Of a stretch of 64,000 bases of DNA, positions 1 to 8,880 are shown piece after piece. Origin of the DNA: Allorhizobium pseudoryzae (GTDB lineage: Bacteria > Pseudomonadota > Alphaproteobacteria > Rhizobiales > Rhizobiaceae); the NCBI RefSeq assembly GCF_011046245.1, contig NZ_CP049241.1:2372001-2436000 (forward strand). Direction: 5' to 3'. The first letter of the stretch is position 1. Each line of letters opens with the position of its first letter. Below the pieces are notes generated by a model that saw only the letters and a list, made by a program, of their open reading frames with translations, did no database searches and was not told the origin of the DNA. Made by a program: the position numbers and the translations under genes.

Positions 1-647
1 TGAAGCCGCGCGCCGCCGGCATCCAGCACATCCCACACATAGACGACCGTGACCTTGCCCTCGTTGTCGAAGGCGGAGAGATAGCCTTTGAGGATGTGCT
101 CGCTGGAGGTGTCGCTGGAGGATTTGATGGTCAGGCCGCCGGCGCGGGCCGATGCGCCGAGCTGGCGGGAGAGCGGTGTGACGGCCTGCACCGGCGCGCC
201 GATGATCGGCAGAAAACGGATGGTTGCCCCGGATGCCTCTCCAGATGCCGCCGGATCGAGGGTTGCCGTCTGAGAAGGACCGGTTGGCGGTGGAGCGGCT
301 GCCGCGGCTGGAGGCGCCGACGGTGGGGAAGCGGGTGGTGGCAGGGGCGAGGTCTGGACCGGCGAGAGGTCGCCGGCATCCATGGCCTGCGCCTGCGCCT
401 GCATCGTGTTCTGCGGTGGCAGCCGGTTCGTCGCCGCAGGTGCAGCCGGATAGGAACCGACGTTCGGCGCATCGGCGGTCGCTGCCAGCCGCCTTGCCTC
501 ATCCTGCGAAACCGGTGTGGAGCGTGTCGAGGACGGAAACAGTCCGCCGCCCACATCGACCTGTGGTGTCAGCGCATCCGTGGTATTGCACCCTGCCAGA
601 GTGGCCGCCAGGCTGGCGATCAGAAGTGCAACTCCCCAACGGTGCAT
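1..647 (-). CDS. Putative outer-membrane or periplasmic lipoprotein (C-terminus cut by window edge)
   Basis: The frame is open from an ATG at 647 down to the window edge, giving about 215 residues with no stop. The N-terminus ([20 protein letters not shown]) is a lipoprotein signal peptide with an LAGC lipobox, so Cys20 should be lipidated. A Pro/Ala/Gln-rich low-complexity linker follows (about residues 60-125). The last part seen is a more globular segment ending near KVTVVYVWDVLDAGG. I do not recognise a named family. Lgt, the enzyme that would lipidate it, is encoded about 3 kb away on the same strand, but that is not evidence of a shared role. The export prediction is solid; the function is unknown. 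Confidence 0.75.
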   Translation of the reverse strand, partial: MHRWGVALLIASLAATLAGCNTTDALTPQVDVGGGLFPSSTRSTPVSQDEARRLAATADAPNVGSYPAAPAATNRLPPQNTMQAQAQAMDAGDLSPVQTSPLPPPASPPSAPPAAAAAPPPTGPSQTATLDPAASGEASGATIRFLPIIGAPVQAVTPLSRQLGASARAGGLTIKSSSDTSSEHILKGYLSAFDNEGKVTVVYVWDVLDAGGARL

Positions 648-724
648 CCGACGTCCTTTCCCGTTCCTCACGGCCCACGCCAGATTAGAAGCCGGCTTTC
701 CGTGGTGTCAACCTCGGGTGGCGG

Positions 725-1876
725 TCAGCGGACGATCAGGTCGAGATCGTGGCGGGAGAGCGAGAGCGGTGCGTCCTCGGTCGTCAGATAGGTCTGGCCA
801 AGCGTCATCGCAGCACCACTGTCGGAATCCATGATGATCATGTGCACGAAGAGCGACATGTCGGGCAGGATCTCCTGCGGATTGCCGGCATGGAACATCT
901 GGTGCTCCATCCAGGAGGGCGAGAAGCGGGCACCGAGTGAATAACCGCAGGCATTCAGGCGATGGCGCGTCAATCCCCTCTCGTCGATGATGCGGGCATG
1001 GGTGTCGAAGACATCGCCGAAGGTATGGCCGGGCTTCAGCACGGTCTCGATCGCCAGGATGGTTTCGCGGCAGGCATTGTAGAGTTCGCGGTGGCGGCCG
1101 GTTGGCTCGCCCACCAGAACGGTGCGCATCATCGCTGCATGGTAATGGGCGCTGACGCCCGCCCATTCCAGCGTCAGCTGGTCCTGCGCATCGAGCGTGC
1201 GTCGTCCGGCCTTGTAGCGGCAGAGAAGTGCATCGGGACCGGACCCGATGATGAATTCGTTGGCCGGATAATCGCCACCGCCGGCAAAGACGGCGCCTTG
1301 CATGGCGGCCAGAATATCCGCCTCGCTGCCCCCGGCCGCAATGAAGGGGAGTGCGGCATCCAGCGCATCATCGGCAAGTTCGGCGGCGCGCTTGACGTGG
1401 ACGATTTCCGCGGCGCTCTTGCGCAGCCGCAGGCGGCTGACGAGGTAGGACGCATCCGAGACCTGGCAGAAGGAGGAGAGCTGGTCATCCAGCAGGCGGG
1501 CAACGCGGCCGGTCATGCCGTGGGTGTCGTATTCGATGCCGATCTTCGCGCCGAGCAGGTCCATCTCGCTCAGCAGGTTCTTCAGATCGACGCTCGGATC
1601 GGCGTTCACCCGATCGACCCAGATGTGGATCTTGTCGAGGACGGAGGTGTGACGGGCCTGGCGCAGATCGGCGGAGCGGGTGAGGAGCGCCATCTCGCCA
1701 TCCGCCTTCACGATCAGGCACTGGAAGAAGCAGTAGCCGAAGGTGTCGTAGCCGGTCAGCCAGTACATGCTTTCCTGGGCGAACAGCAGCATGGCATCGA
1801 GCTTCTCCTCGCGCATGGCCTCCTTCAGGCGGTCCAGGCGTGCGGCAAACTCGCTTCTGTCGAAATGCAGGCCCAT
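725..1876 (-). CDS. M24 (pita-bread) family hydrolase, creatinase/ectoine-hydrolase-like, metal ligands apparently lost
   Basis: 383 aa with the two-domain layout of creatinase/prolidase enzymes: an N-terminal creatinase-type domain (about 1-150) and a C-terminal pita-bread domain (about 155-375). In metal-dependent M24 peptidases the first two Asp ligands lie in a D-x-G...D-x-x-R-T pattern. Here that segment reads LEWAGVSAHYHAAMMRTV (235-252), so neither Asp is present. The usual Glu ligands near PDMSLFVHM (338-346) and at the C-terminus (TTEDAPLSLS) are also absent. This pattern fits the metal-independent branch (creatinase, DoeA/EutD ectoine hydrolase) better than an Xaa-Pro peptidase. The substrate is unknown: there are no ectoine or creatine genes nearby. 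It begins 2 bp after the pgeF stop, so the two are probably co-transcribed. Confidence 0.75.
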   Translation of the reverse strand: MGLHFDRSEFAARLDRLKEAMREEKLDAMLLFAQESMYWLTGYDTFGYCFFQCLIVKADGEMALLTRSADLRQARHTSVLDKIHIWVDRVNADPSVDLKNLLSEMDLLGAKIGIEYDTHGMTGRVARLLDDQLSSFCQVSDASYLVSRLRLRKSAAEIVHVKRAAELADDALDAALPFIAAGGSEADILAAMQGAVFAGGGDYPANEFIIGSGPDALLCRYKAGRRTLDAQDQLTLEWAGVSAHYHAAMMRTVLVGEPTGRHRELYNACRETILAIETVLKPGHTFGDVFDTHARIIDERGLTRHRLNACGYSLGARFSPSWMEHQMFHAGNPQEILPDMSLFVHMIIMDSDSGAAMTLGQTYLTTEDAPLSLSRHDLDLIVR

Positions 1877-1877
1877 T

Positions 1878-2672
1878 TTATTCCTCCGTGATGGCGATGG
1901 CGGAAATCTGGCGCCCGTAATCCGCTTCGGCCAGATGGGTGGTGCGGCGATAGGAGAAGAACCTCTCCTGGTCCGGATAGGTGTCGAGAGCGAGGTTTTC
2001 GGCCCGAATGCCGGCCTTGATCAACCGATCCGTCGTGAGGGCCGGCAGGTCGAACATGGCGTGGCCGGCTTTTGCCGAGGGGGTGAAAAAGCGCGCGTAG
2101 TCCGGATTTTCCGACAGGAAACGCGCGACGAATTCCGGGCCGACCTCATAGCTTTTCCCGGCAATCGAGGGGCCGAGGCAGGCGACGATGCCGGCGCGCT
2201 CGGCTCCCAGCGCCAGCATGGCCTCGATGGTGTTTTCGGCAACGCCATAGAGCGCGCCCTTCCAGCCGGCATGGGCGGCGCCCACCACGCGGTTCTTCGG
2301 ATCGGCAAACAGGATCGGCCCGCAATCGGCGGCCAGCACGCCGAGCACGATGCCGGGCGTCTTCGTCACGAGGGCATCGGCGCTGGGGCGCTCTCCGGCA
2401 TAGCTCTCGTCCACCGTCACGACATCCGGGGAATGAACCTGGTTGACGGTGGCAAGCCGTTCCAGCGGCTGGCCGAACCAGGCTGCCACGCGCCTGCGGT
2501 TTTCCAGCACATGCTCCCGCACGTCGTTCGAACCCAGGCCGACATTGAGGCTGGCGTAGAGCCCGGCGGACACACCGCCGCGCCGTGTGAAGTAACCGTG
2601 GCGTATGGCGCTGCCGCCGGCTTCCTGCAGCATTGGGCTTTCTATCGGCGTCAGCGCGGGGTCGTGCATCAT
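1878..2672 (-). CDS. pgeF: Polyphenol oxidase family protein / purine nucleoside phosphorylase (YfiH, laccase domain)
   Basis: 264 aa, the normal length of the YfiH/PgeF (DUF152, Cu-oxidase_4) family. The metal-site residues can be seen: His in TVNQVHS, Cys in AADCGPILF and His in GAAHAGWKGAL. Members of this family act on purine nucleosides (phosphorolysis or deamination of adenosine) and have been proposed to edit peptidoglycan precursors; which activity dominates here cannot be told from sequence. It lies downstream of midA (186-bp gap) and directly upstream of the M24 gene on the same strand. An lgt-midA-pgeF order is common in alphaproteobacteria and supports the call. Confidence 0.9.
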   Translation of the reverse strand: MMHDPALTPIESPMLQEAGGSAIRHGYFTRRGGVSAGLYASLNVGLGSNDVREHVLENRRRVAAWFGQPLERLATVNQVHSPDVVTVDESYAGERPSADALVTKTPGIVLGVLAADCGPILFADPKNRVVGAAHAGWKGALYGVAENTIEAMLALGAERAGIVACLGPSIAGKSYEVGPEFVARFLSENPDYARFFTPSAKAGHAMFDLPALTTDRLIKAGIRAENLALDTYPDQERFFSYRRTTHLAEADYGRQISAIAITEE

Positions 2673-2858
2673 CTCGTCGCTTTGCTTTTATCGGGAGGGG
2701 CTGGCAGCGCCGGAGGGGCGCAACTGAGGCCGGGACTGTCGCCGGCTGCTTCGTTTCGGCGCAAATGTGGACCGGGGGCGGGCGCGATGTCAACGCCCCG
2801 CGGATGGTCCGCCAGCCTGTCGGATGGTTGGCCCATACGATCGACGCAAGAATGCGCC

Positions 2859-4001
2859 TCAGCTTCTCACGGGTCGAAAGGGGGCCAATGTGACGCTCGG
2901 ACTGGAGACGGCCATGACCTTGAACAGCTCACCCATTTTGCCTTCGCCGGCGCCAGCCAGCCGCTCGGCGGCGACGGAAATCGCCCGCTGCTCGGCCTCC
3001 GCCTTGCCGTTTGCCAACCGGCTTGCGCGCTCTGCAAGACCAAGGCCGTAAAGGAAATCACCCTGATGCATGGCGCCGTTGATCTGGATGCCGGTGGCGC
3101 GCGCAATGCGGGCGAGATCCTCGAAATCCACGTGGCTCGTCAGGTCCGCCTGTCCGGGATGGGCCAGCGGCGGGTCGTAGTCATGATGGAGCACCGCCTG
3201 CAGCGTATCGCCGAAGGACGTGGCCAAGTGTCCGTAATCGATGATCAGCGCCGAGCCGCCATTCTGCTTCAGGCGCATGGAGAGCGCATTCATCACCGCC
3301 TGGCGGGCAGGCGCCACTTCGAAAACGGTGCCGTCCGGCTCGGCGCCGGTGCCTGGCGGCAGGAGTGCCGGATCGATGGTTGCCACGCCGATGCCGAAGG
3401 CGAGGTTGTCGTCGGCATCCAGCCCCACAAGCCGCTCGCGGAAACCCGTCGGCGTCTTCACGAACTGGCGGATCGGAATGGCGTCGAAAAGTTCGTTGGC
3501 GGCGATCAGCGTAAAACCCTGCGGAACATCCTCGAAGGCCGCATGCCAGGTGATCTTGGCGGAAAAGGCCTCGAGCGTCACACGCTGCACGCCGCGCAGG
3601 CGCTCGCTGGTTTCCACCATATGGACGTCGAGACTGTCATAGAGGGTCGGCGCCAGCTTGCGGATCACCCTCAGCATGTCGAGCATCATCGTGCCGCGGC
3701 CCGGTCCCACCTCGACGAGGTTCACCGGCGTCGGGCTGCCGTGCTGCTGCCAGGCATGCACCATGAAGATGCCGATCATCTCGCCGAACAGCTGGCTGAT
3801 TTCCGGCGCCGTGATGAAATCGCCACCGGCCCCGAAAGGTTCGCGGCTCAGATAATAGCCGTGTTCCGGATCGGCCAGGCACAGGGCGAAATAGTCGGTC
3901 ACGCTGATCGGCCCGTTCATGCGGATCAGGGTCTTGATTTTATCGGCAAGCGGCGTGGTCAAGGTCAGCCTCGTCGTCGCGTCAGGAGGTCGGTGTGGCA
4001 C
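2859..4001 (-). CDS. MidA/NDUFAF7-type SAM-dependent methyltransferase (COG1565)
   Basis: 380 aa. The SAM-binding motif [11 protein letters not shown] and the family signature [14 protein letters not shown] mark it as the bacterial homologue of mitochondrial NDUFAF7/MidA. In eukaryotes that enzyme dimethylates an arginine of the 49-kDa complex I subunit; the same role on NuoD is a reasonable but unproven inference here. The start at 4001 overlaps the end of lgt by 20 bp, which points to translational coupling. A second possible start at the internal Met of IRMNGPISV would remove about 27 residues, including a segment ([12 protein letters not shown]) that is usual at the family N-terminus, so the longer form is preferred. 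Confidence 0.88.
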   Translation of the reverse strand: MPHRPPDATTRLTLTTPLADKIKTLIRMNGPISVTDYFALCLADPEHGYYLSREPFGAGGDFITAPEISQLFGEMIGIFMVHAWQQHGSPTPVNLVEVGPGRGTMMLDMLRVIRKLAPTLYDSLDVHMVETSERLRGVQRVTLEAFSAKITWHAAFEDVPQGFTLIAANELFDAIPIRQFVKTPTGFRERLVGLDADDNLAFGIGVATIDPALLPPGTGAEPDGTVFEVAPARQAVMNALSMRLKQNGGSALIIDYGHLATSFGDTLQAVLHHDYDPPLAHPGQADLTSHVDFEDLARIARATGIQINGAMHQGDFLYGLGLAERASRLANGKAEAEQRAISVAAERLAGAGEGKMGELFKVMAVSSPSVTLAPFRPVRS

Positions 4002-4824
4002 GGCGGGCGCGCCAGATCGCCCACAGACCGATGAGGAACATGGGAAGCGACAACACCATGCCCATCGTCAGCCAGCCGAATGCAAGGTAGCCCAGTTGCG
4101 GATCCGGCTCGCGGAAAAACTCCACGAAGATACGCGACAGAGCATAACCGCAGACGAATATACCAGCAACCACGCCCGGTTGGCGCAAGGCCTTCATCTT
4201 GTGAGTCATGAACCGCAGCACGAGAAGAAGGACCACGCCTTCCAGCATCGCCTCGTAAAGCTGGCTTGGATGGCGTGCAAAGGGGCCGCCGGTCGGGAAA
4301 ACGAAGGCCCAGGGAACATCGGTGATGCGGCCCCAGAGTTCGCCGTTGATGAAGTTGGCGATGCGGCCGAACAGCAGGCCGAAGGGCGCAACGGTCGCCA
4401 CCGTATCGAACAGGCTCCAGACGGGGATCGTGTTGCGGCGGGCAAACAGGATCATCGCGATCGTCGTGCCGATCAGGCCGCCATGGAAGGACATACCGCC
4501 GTTCCAGATCTCGATGGCGCGGATCGGATTATCGACCACGGCTGCCAGATCATAGAAGAGGATATAGCCGATGCGCCCGCCGAGCACGATGCCGGCGGCG
4601 ACCCACACCAGGAAGTCATCCAGCTTTTCCGGCGACATGGGAGAGGCGGCACCCGGCCACAGCTCTGCCCGGGCCACCATGCGCTTGGCATAATACCAGC
4701 CCAGCATGATGCCGACGACATAGGCGAGGCCGTACCAGTGAATGGCGAGCGGCCCGATCGAAATCGCGATCGGATCGATGTTGGGGTAAGGCAGGATCGC
4801 GAGGAGACTGGGTGCTGAATACAA
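3982..4824 (-). CDS. lgt: Prolipoprotein diacylglyceryl transferase
   Basis: 280 aa inner-membrane enzyme that moves diacylglycerol from phosphatidylglycerol to the lipobox cysteine of prolipoproteins, the first step of lipoprotein maturation. The Lgt signature [14 protein letters not shown] is intact, as are the essential-His segment SFHGGLIG and the conserved N-terminal [11 protein letters not shown]. About seven hydrophobic segments are visible. The start [18 protein letters not shown] is chosen because the IDP-x-A motif normally sits within the first 20 residues. It is the first gene of the lgt-midA(-pgeF-M24) run on the minus strand. Confidence 0.96.
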   Translation of the reverse strand: MYSAPSLLAILPYPNIDPIAISIGPLAIHWYGLAYVVGIMLGWYYAKRMVARAELWPGAASPMSPEKLDDFLVWVAAGIVLGGRIGYILFYDLAAVVDNPIRAIEIWNGGMSFHGGLIGTTIAMILFARRNTIPVWSLFDTVATVAPFGLLFGRIANFINGELWGRITDVPWAFVFPTGGPFARHPSQLYEAMLEGVVLLLVLRFMTHKMKALRQPGVVAGIFVCGYALSRIFVEFFREPDPQLGYLAFGWLTMGMVLSLPMFLIGLWAIWRARRATPTS

Positions 4825-5052
4825 ATGAACATACCTCGGCAGACAGTGCCGCTACTGTTGCGGAACATGGCGGTCTGCCCCCCGTCCGGTCAAGACGAAT
4901 CTCCGTGCAGGCCGCGTCATCCTCAGGGAAGTCACAGGAAAGACCGGAGCGATGCTTTCGATTCTTCTTGCAAGACCTTCGCCCTGACCCTACCTCATCT
5001 CCATCGAAATGAAGGTCGCCGCCGGACCGGCGACAATTTGGAGAGCGATGCC

Positions 5053-5313
5053 ATGTCGACCGGAACGAACCGAATGATGGATGAATTCGCGCGGCTGATG
5101 ACCGATGCGGCCGGTGCCGCCCAGGGGCTGCGCCACGAAGCGGAGACCGCCATGCGCGCCCAGATGGAGCGTTTCATGAACTCCATGGATCTGGTGAAGC
5201 GCGAGGAATTCGAAGCCGTGCGCGAAATGGCGATCAAGGCACGGGATGAGAACGATGCGCTGAAGGCTCGCCTCGAGGCGCTGGAAGCCAAGCTTTCCGC
5301 CAACGCATCCTGA
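5053..5313 (+). CDS. UbiK/YqiC-family accessory factor (BMFP coiled-coil protein)
   Basis: 86 aa counted from ATG 5053, which has a GGAGAG ribosome binding site about 10 bases upstream. An in-frame upstream extension has no such site. The protein is almost entirely helical. The C-terminal half (KREEFEAVREMAIKARDEN and onward) has heptad-like Leu/Ala spacing typical of the trimeric coiled coil of the BMFP/UbiK family. UbiK in enterobacteria helps aerobic ubiquinone synthesis; rhizobial members are annotated as membrane-fusogenic or accessory factors. Divergent from lgt; followed by a strong terminator. Confidence 0.85.
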   Translation: MSTGTNRMMDEFARLMTDAAGAAQGLRHEAETAMRAQMERFMNSMDLVKREEFEAVREMAIKARDENDALKARLEALEAKLSANAS

Positions 5314-5331
5314 TCCGTTCCGAAACGACAC

Positions 5332-5369
5332 GGCGCGTCGCCGATTTTTAGCGGGGACGCGCCTTTTTT
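5332..5369 (+). terminator. Rho-independent terminator of the ubiK-like gene
   Basis: GGCGCGTC (5332-5339) pairs perfectly with GACGCGCC (5356-5363), followed directly by six T. It starts 18 bp after the stop codon of the upstream plus-strand gene. Confidence 0.9.
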
Positions 5370-5718
5370 GAGGTTGACCACCTGTTCATCCGATCTTCGT
5401 CCGCAACTAATTTCGGGGCTGTGGACACATTTGAAAAAGCCTGTCGGCAGAGTCGGTTAATGCGAGTCGCTGACATGATTTTCGAAGCTTGCGGTTGAGT
5501 CGTCCCCGCAAAATCAGGCCCGGGGGCTGGCGCTGTGACTCTTCGCCTATACACTGATTTTAAATGATGATTCTAAACGGCGACCGCAAGCTCCGGGCAG
5601 GGGATAGGCGGTACGGTAAGGGCCGCGAAGGATCATTGGAAAATGAATTTCCGGTACAGTGTTCGCGTTTGTCTGTCCTCGCACGAATGTCGCTTCATCC
5701 CGGTTGAGAAGGTGCCGC
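5370..5718. other. Intergenic region upstream of ybjN-proC
   Basis: No open frame in this stretch has a convincing start and composition. It should hold the promoter of the ybjN-proC unit. AT-richer sequence around 5555-5580 is the likeliest place, but I cannot assign -35/-10 boxes with confidence. Confidence 0.5.
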
Positions 5719-6219
5719 ATGAGCCTGATAGATATCGATATGGAACGTCACTCGAACCCGGTCGACATGATCGAGTTCGTCGCAGCCTCGAATGACTGGA
5801 CGTTCGAACGGGCAGGCGAAGACGAGATTGCCATGACGGTGGCCGGCCACTGGACCGATTACCACATCTCTTTCTCCTGGATGGAAGAGTTCGAGGCGCT
5901 GCATCTGGCCTGCGCCTTCGATATCCGGGTGCCGGATGCACGGGTGAACGAGGTCATCCGCCTTCTGTCCCATGTCAATGGTCAGGTGCTGATGGGGCAC
6001 TTCGATCTGTGGCGCCAGGAAGACGTGGTGATCTTCCGCCAGTCGCTGCTTCTGGCCGGCGGCGCGGAGCCGACGAACCAGCAGGTCGAGGTGCTTCTGT
6101 CGAACGCGCTCGAAACCTGCGAGACCTATTACCAGGCCTTCCAGTTCGTCGTCTGGTCCGGCATGGACGCCAAGAAGGCGATGGAAGCGGTTCTGTTCGA
6201 GACCGTCGGAGAGTGCTGA
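5719..6219 (+). CDS. YbjN domain-containing protein
   Basis: 166 aa from ATG 5719, which has GAGAAGG about 8 bases upstream; an earlier in-frame ATG at 5659 lacks a site. The sequence (NDWTFERAGEDEIAMTV, then FSWMEEFEALHLACAF) matches the YbjN (PF10722) fold, related to type III secretion chaperone folds. Biochemical role unknown; in rhizobia it is regularly found immediately before proC. Its TGA overlaps the proC ATG (ATGA-type junction), so the two are translationally coupled. Confidence 0.85.
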   Translation: MSLIDIDMERHSNPVDMIEFVAASNDWTFERAGEDEIAMTVAGHWTDYHISFSWMEEFEALHLACAFDIRVPDARVNEVIRLLSHVNGQVLMGHFDLWRQEDVVIFRQSLLLAGGAEPTNQQVEVLLSNALETCETYYQAFQFVVWSGMDAKKAMEAVLFETVGEC

Positions 6220-7037
6220 TGTCGATCTCGTCTGCGGCGCCGCTCGTTCTCATCGGCGCAGGCAATATGGGCGGCGCCATGCTGTCCGGCTGGCTGAAGA
6301 GCGGTGTCGATGCCTCGGCCATCCTGGTCATCGATCCGTCTCTGTCGGATGCGCGAAAGAGCGAAATTGAGGCCGTCGGTGCCAAGCATGCCGCGGCCGC
6401 GCCGGAGGGGCTGACGGCCGGCATTCTGTTCCTGGCGGTCAAACCGCAATTGATGGCCGCGGTGCTGCCGCCTCTGAAGGCGCTCGTCGGTTCCGGGACC
6501 GTCGTCGTGTCCGTCGCAGCCGGCACCACGCTTGCGTTCCTGCAAAGCCATCTCGGCGAAGCCGGCATGGTGCGTGCCATGCCGAACACGCCGGCGATGA
6601 TCGGTCGTGGCGTCACCGGTGCCTATGCCAATCCGAAGGTCAGCGAGGCGCAGCGCGCTGCCGTGCATGATCTCCTGAAGGTCAGCGGTCCGGTGGAATG
6701 GGTGGCAAGCGAGACCGATATCGATGCGGTCACTGCCGTCTCCGGCAGCGGCCCGGCCTATGTCTTCTATCTCGTCGAATGCATGGCGGAAGCCGGCCGC
6801 AAGCTCGGCCTTCCCGCCGACCTTGCCATGCGGCTGGCGCGTGAAACCGTGGCCGGTGCCGGCGAGCTCCTGCATCGGTCGCAAGACGAGGCGTCGCGCC
6901 TTCGCCAGAACGTTACCTCGCCCGGCGGCACCACGGCGGCCGCCCTTGCGGTGCTGATGGCGGAGGACGGCATGCAGCCGCTGTTCGATACGGCGCTTTC
7001 CGCCGCCCGCAAGCGGGCCGTGGAATTGGGCAGCTAA
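6219..7037 (+). CDS. proC: Pyrroline-5-carboxylate reductase
   Basis: 272 aa. Catalyses the last step of proline synthesis, NAD(P)H-dependent reduction of pyrroline-5-carboxylate. The N-terminal Rossmann motif LIGAGNMGGAM and the C-terminal family signature (AGAGELLHRS...LRQNVTSPGGTT) are intact; VRAMPNTPAMIGRG is the conserved substrate/cofactor loop. The start MSISSAAPL at 6219 is favoured because it overlaps the ybjN stop and places the GxGxxG motif at residue 11; the upstream extension in this frame is merely open. Confidence 0.96.
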   Translation: MSISSAAPLVLIGAGNMGGAMLSGWLKSGVDASAILVIDPSLSDARKSEIEAVGAKHAAAAPEGLTAGILFLAVKPQLMAAVLPPLKALVGSGTVVVSVAAGTTLAFLQSHLGEAGMVRAMPNTPAMIGRGVTGAYANPKVSEAQRAAVHDLLKVSGPVEWVASETDIDAVTAVSGSGPAYVFYLVECMAEAGRKLGLPADLAMRLARETVAGAGELLHRSQDEASRLRQNVTSPGGTTAAALAVLMAEDGMQPLFDTALSAARKRAVELGS

Positions 7038-7055
7038 GAAGAAGGACGCGGTTTC

Positions 7056-7394
7056 GTGGCGGAAATTTCCTGGGACGATTTCGAGAAGGTCGATATTCGC
7101 GTCGGCACGATCATCGAGGCCGAGACCTTTCCGGAAGCCCGCAAGCCCGCTTTCAAGCTGAAGATCGATTTCGGTCCCGAGATCGGCGTCAAACGCTCAT
7201 CCGCGCAGATCACCGTTCATTATACGCCGGAGACGCTGATCGGCCGGCAGGTGCTCGGCGTCGTCAACTTTCCGCCCCGCCAGATCGGGCCGGTTCGCTC
7301 CGAAGTGCTGACGCTCGGCTTTGCCGACGAGGCAGGTGCGATCGTGCTGGCGGCCGTCGAGCGGCCGGTGCCAAACGGCATGAAGATGATGTGA
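7056..7394 (+). CDS. csaA: tRNA-binding domain protein (CsaA-like chaperone)
   Basis: 112 aa with a single OB-fold tRNA-binding domain ([23 protein letters not shown] is the start of the typical core; [18 protein letters not shown] is the conserved later part). It matches the export-related chaperone CsaA in length and architecture. The start codon is GTG, preceded by GAAGGA 10 bases upstream, and the gene lies 18 bp after proC, so it is probably the last gene of the ybjN-proC operon. The family assignment is clear; the in vivo role (chaperone versus RNA binding) is not. Confidence 0.88.
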   Translation: MAEISWDDFEKVDIRVGTIIEAETFPEARKPAFKLKIDFGPEIGVKRSSAQITVHYTPETLIGRQVLGVVNFPPRQIGPVRSEVLTLGFADEAGAIVLAAVERPVPNGMKMM

Positions 7395-7397
7395 GCC

Positions 7398-8840
7398 TCA
7401 GGCCGGAACCCTGACCACAGCACGAAGGCCCCCCTGCGGGCTTTCGGCGAGCGTGACGTTGCCGCCATGCGCGCGGGCAATGTCGAGTGCGATAGAGAGC
7501 CCAAGGCCGGTGCCGGACGAATTGAGATTGCGGGCCTGGTCCAGCCGGTAGAAGGGCTTGAAGACATCCTCGCGGGACGCTTCTGGAATGCCGGGGCCGT
7601 CATCGTCGAAGGTCAGCGTCAGCCATTTGGCGCTGTGGCGCGCATCCACATGCAGGCTCTTGGCATAGCGCTCAGCGTTCTGCGCCAGATTGCCGACGAG
7701 GCGGGCAAAGGCGCCGGGGCGCACCGACAAGAGATCCTCTCCCTCGATTCGATAGGTCATCTGCTTGCCGTTCAGGGCAAAATCCGCCCGGATCTTTTCC
7801 AGAAGCTCGCTCAGCTTCAGCTCGCCGAAATCCTCCTCCGCCTCGGTGCGGGCGAAGGTGAGGTATCCTTCCAGCATGCTCTGCATGTCATCGACGTCGG
7901 AACTCATGCCGGCGAGATCGGGATTGTTGCCGGCAAGCGCCAGCTGCAGCTTGAAGCGGGTCAGGATGGTGCGCAGGTCGTGACTGATGCCGGCGAGCAT
8001 GGCGGTGCGCTGCTCCATCTGGCGCTCGATGCGTTCGCGCATCTGGATAAAGGCGTAACCGGCGCGGCGGATTTCGTCGGCGCCGCGTGGCACGAAGGGG
8101 CCGGCGCGCTGGCCCTTGCCAAAGCTTTCCGCCGCGTGCGCCAGCGCCAGGATCGGCCGGATCTGTCCGCGCAGGAAGAGGATCGAAATGCTGATCAGCA
8201 GCAGCGAGGTGCCGAACATCCAGACCAGGAAGATGTGGGTGTTGGCGGCATAGGTCTGGTTGCGCACGGTGAAGACCCGGAGCACCTTGTCGCCCAGCTG
8301 CAGGCGGATTTCGACCAGACGGCTGTCGCCCACCGTGTCGATCCAGAAAGGCAGGCGGATCTGCTCGTTGATCTGGTCCGCCAGGATGTCGTCGAGGATC
8401 GCGAAGAAGGGTTTCGGCCGCGGCGGCGGCAGCTGTCCGCCGGGCTCGATGGCGATGTTCATTGTCAGCTGGTCGCGGGCAATGCGGATGACATCGGCAT
8501 ATTCGCCATCGGGCGAGGGGAAGGTGCGGATCATCTCGATGATCGCGGCAATGTCGCGGGTGGTGCCCTGGGCGAGGCGTTCGGTGACGTTGCGCCAGTG
8601 GCGTTCCATGAAGACGGCGGAAACCACCGTTTGGGTCAGCAGCATGGGGATCACGACGATCAGCACGGTGCGCAGGTAGAGCCCGGTCGGCATGCGGCGC
8701 TTCAGCCAGCGGCCGAGCGGTGCCCAGCCGGGCGGCGCCTTCAACAGGCCGCGCTTTTCGCGCAGCCAGCCAAGATCGCGCCCCAAGCGCTCGCGGATCA
8801 CGACCGCGTTTTTCCTGGCAGCCTCTGCGACGCCCTTCAT
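7398..8840 (-). CDS. EnvZ-like sensor histidine kinase
   Basis: 480 aa inner-membrane kinase. Two membrane segments (about 57-78 and 203-223) flank a periplasmic sensor of about 125 residues. A HAMP domain follows (about 224-276), then the H-box AGISHDLRT with the phosphorylated His near residue 287, and a HATPase_c domain with N-, G1 (DDGPGIP) and G2 (GTGLGLSIA) boxes. It is downstream of its likely partner response regulator (40-bp gap), same strand. The stimulus is unknown. Its stop is only 3 bp from the end of the convergent csaA gene. Confidence 0.92.
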   Translation of the reverse strand: MKGVAEAARKNAVVIRERLGRDLGWLREKRGLLKAPPGWAPLGRWLKRRMPTGLYLRTVLIVVIPMLLTQTVVSAVFMERHWRNVTERLAQGTTRDIAAIIEMIRTFPSPDGEYADVIRIARDQLTMNIAIEPGGQLPPPRPKPFFAILDDILADQINEQIRLPFWIDTVGDSRLVEIRLQLGDKVLRVFTVRNQTYAANTHIFLVWMFGTSLLLISISILFLRGQIRPILALAHAAESFGKGQRAGPFVPRGADEIRRAGYAFIQMRERIERQMEQRTAMLAGISHDLRTILTRFKLQLALAGNNPDLAGMSSDVDDMQSMLEGYLTFARTEAEEDFGELKLSELLEKIRADFALNGKQMTYRIEGEDLLSVRPGAFARLVGNLAQNAERYAKSLHVDARHSAKWLTLTFDDDGPGIPEASREDVFKPFYRLDQARNLNSSGTGLGLSIALDIARAHGGNVTLAESPQGGLRAVVRVPA

Positions 8841-8880
8841 GCCCGTCCTTCCGGTTGCCTCGATCCGATGCTTGTCCGTC

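Noticed and set aside
1767..4034. 755-codon frame on the plus strand across the M24, pgeF and midA genes
   Set aside because: Spans three clearly coding minus-strand genes and has no domain.
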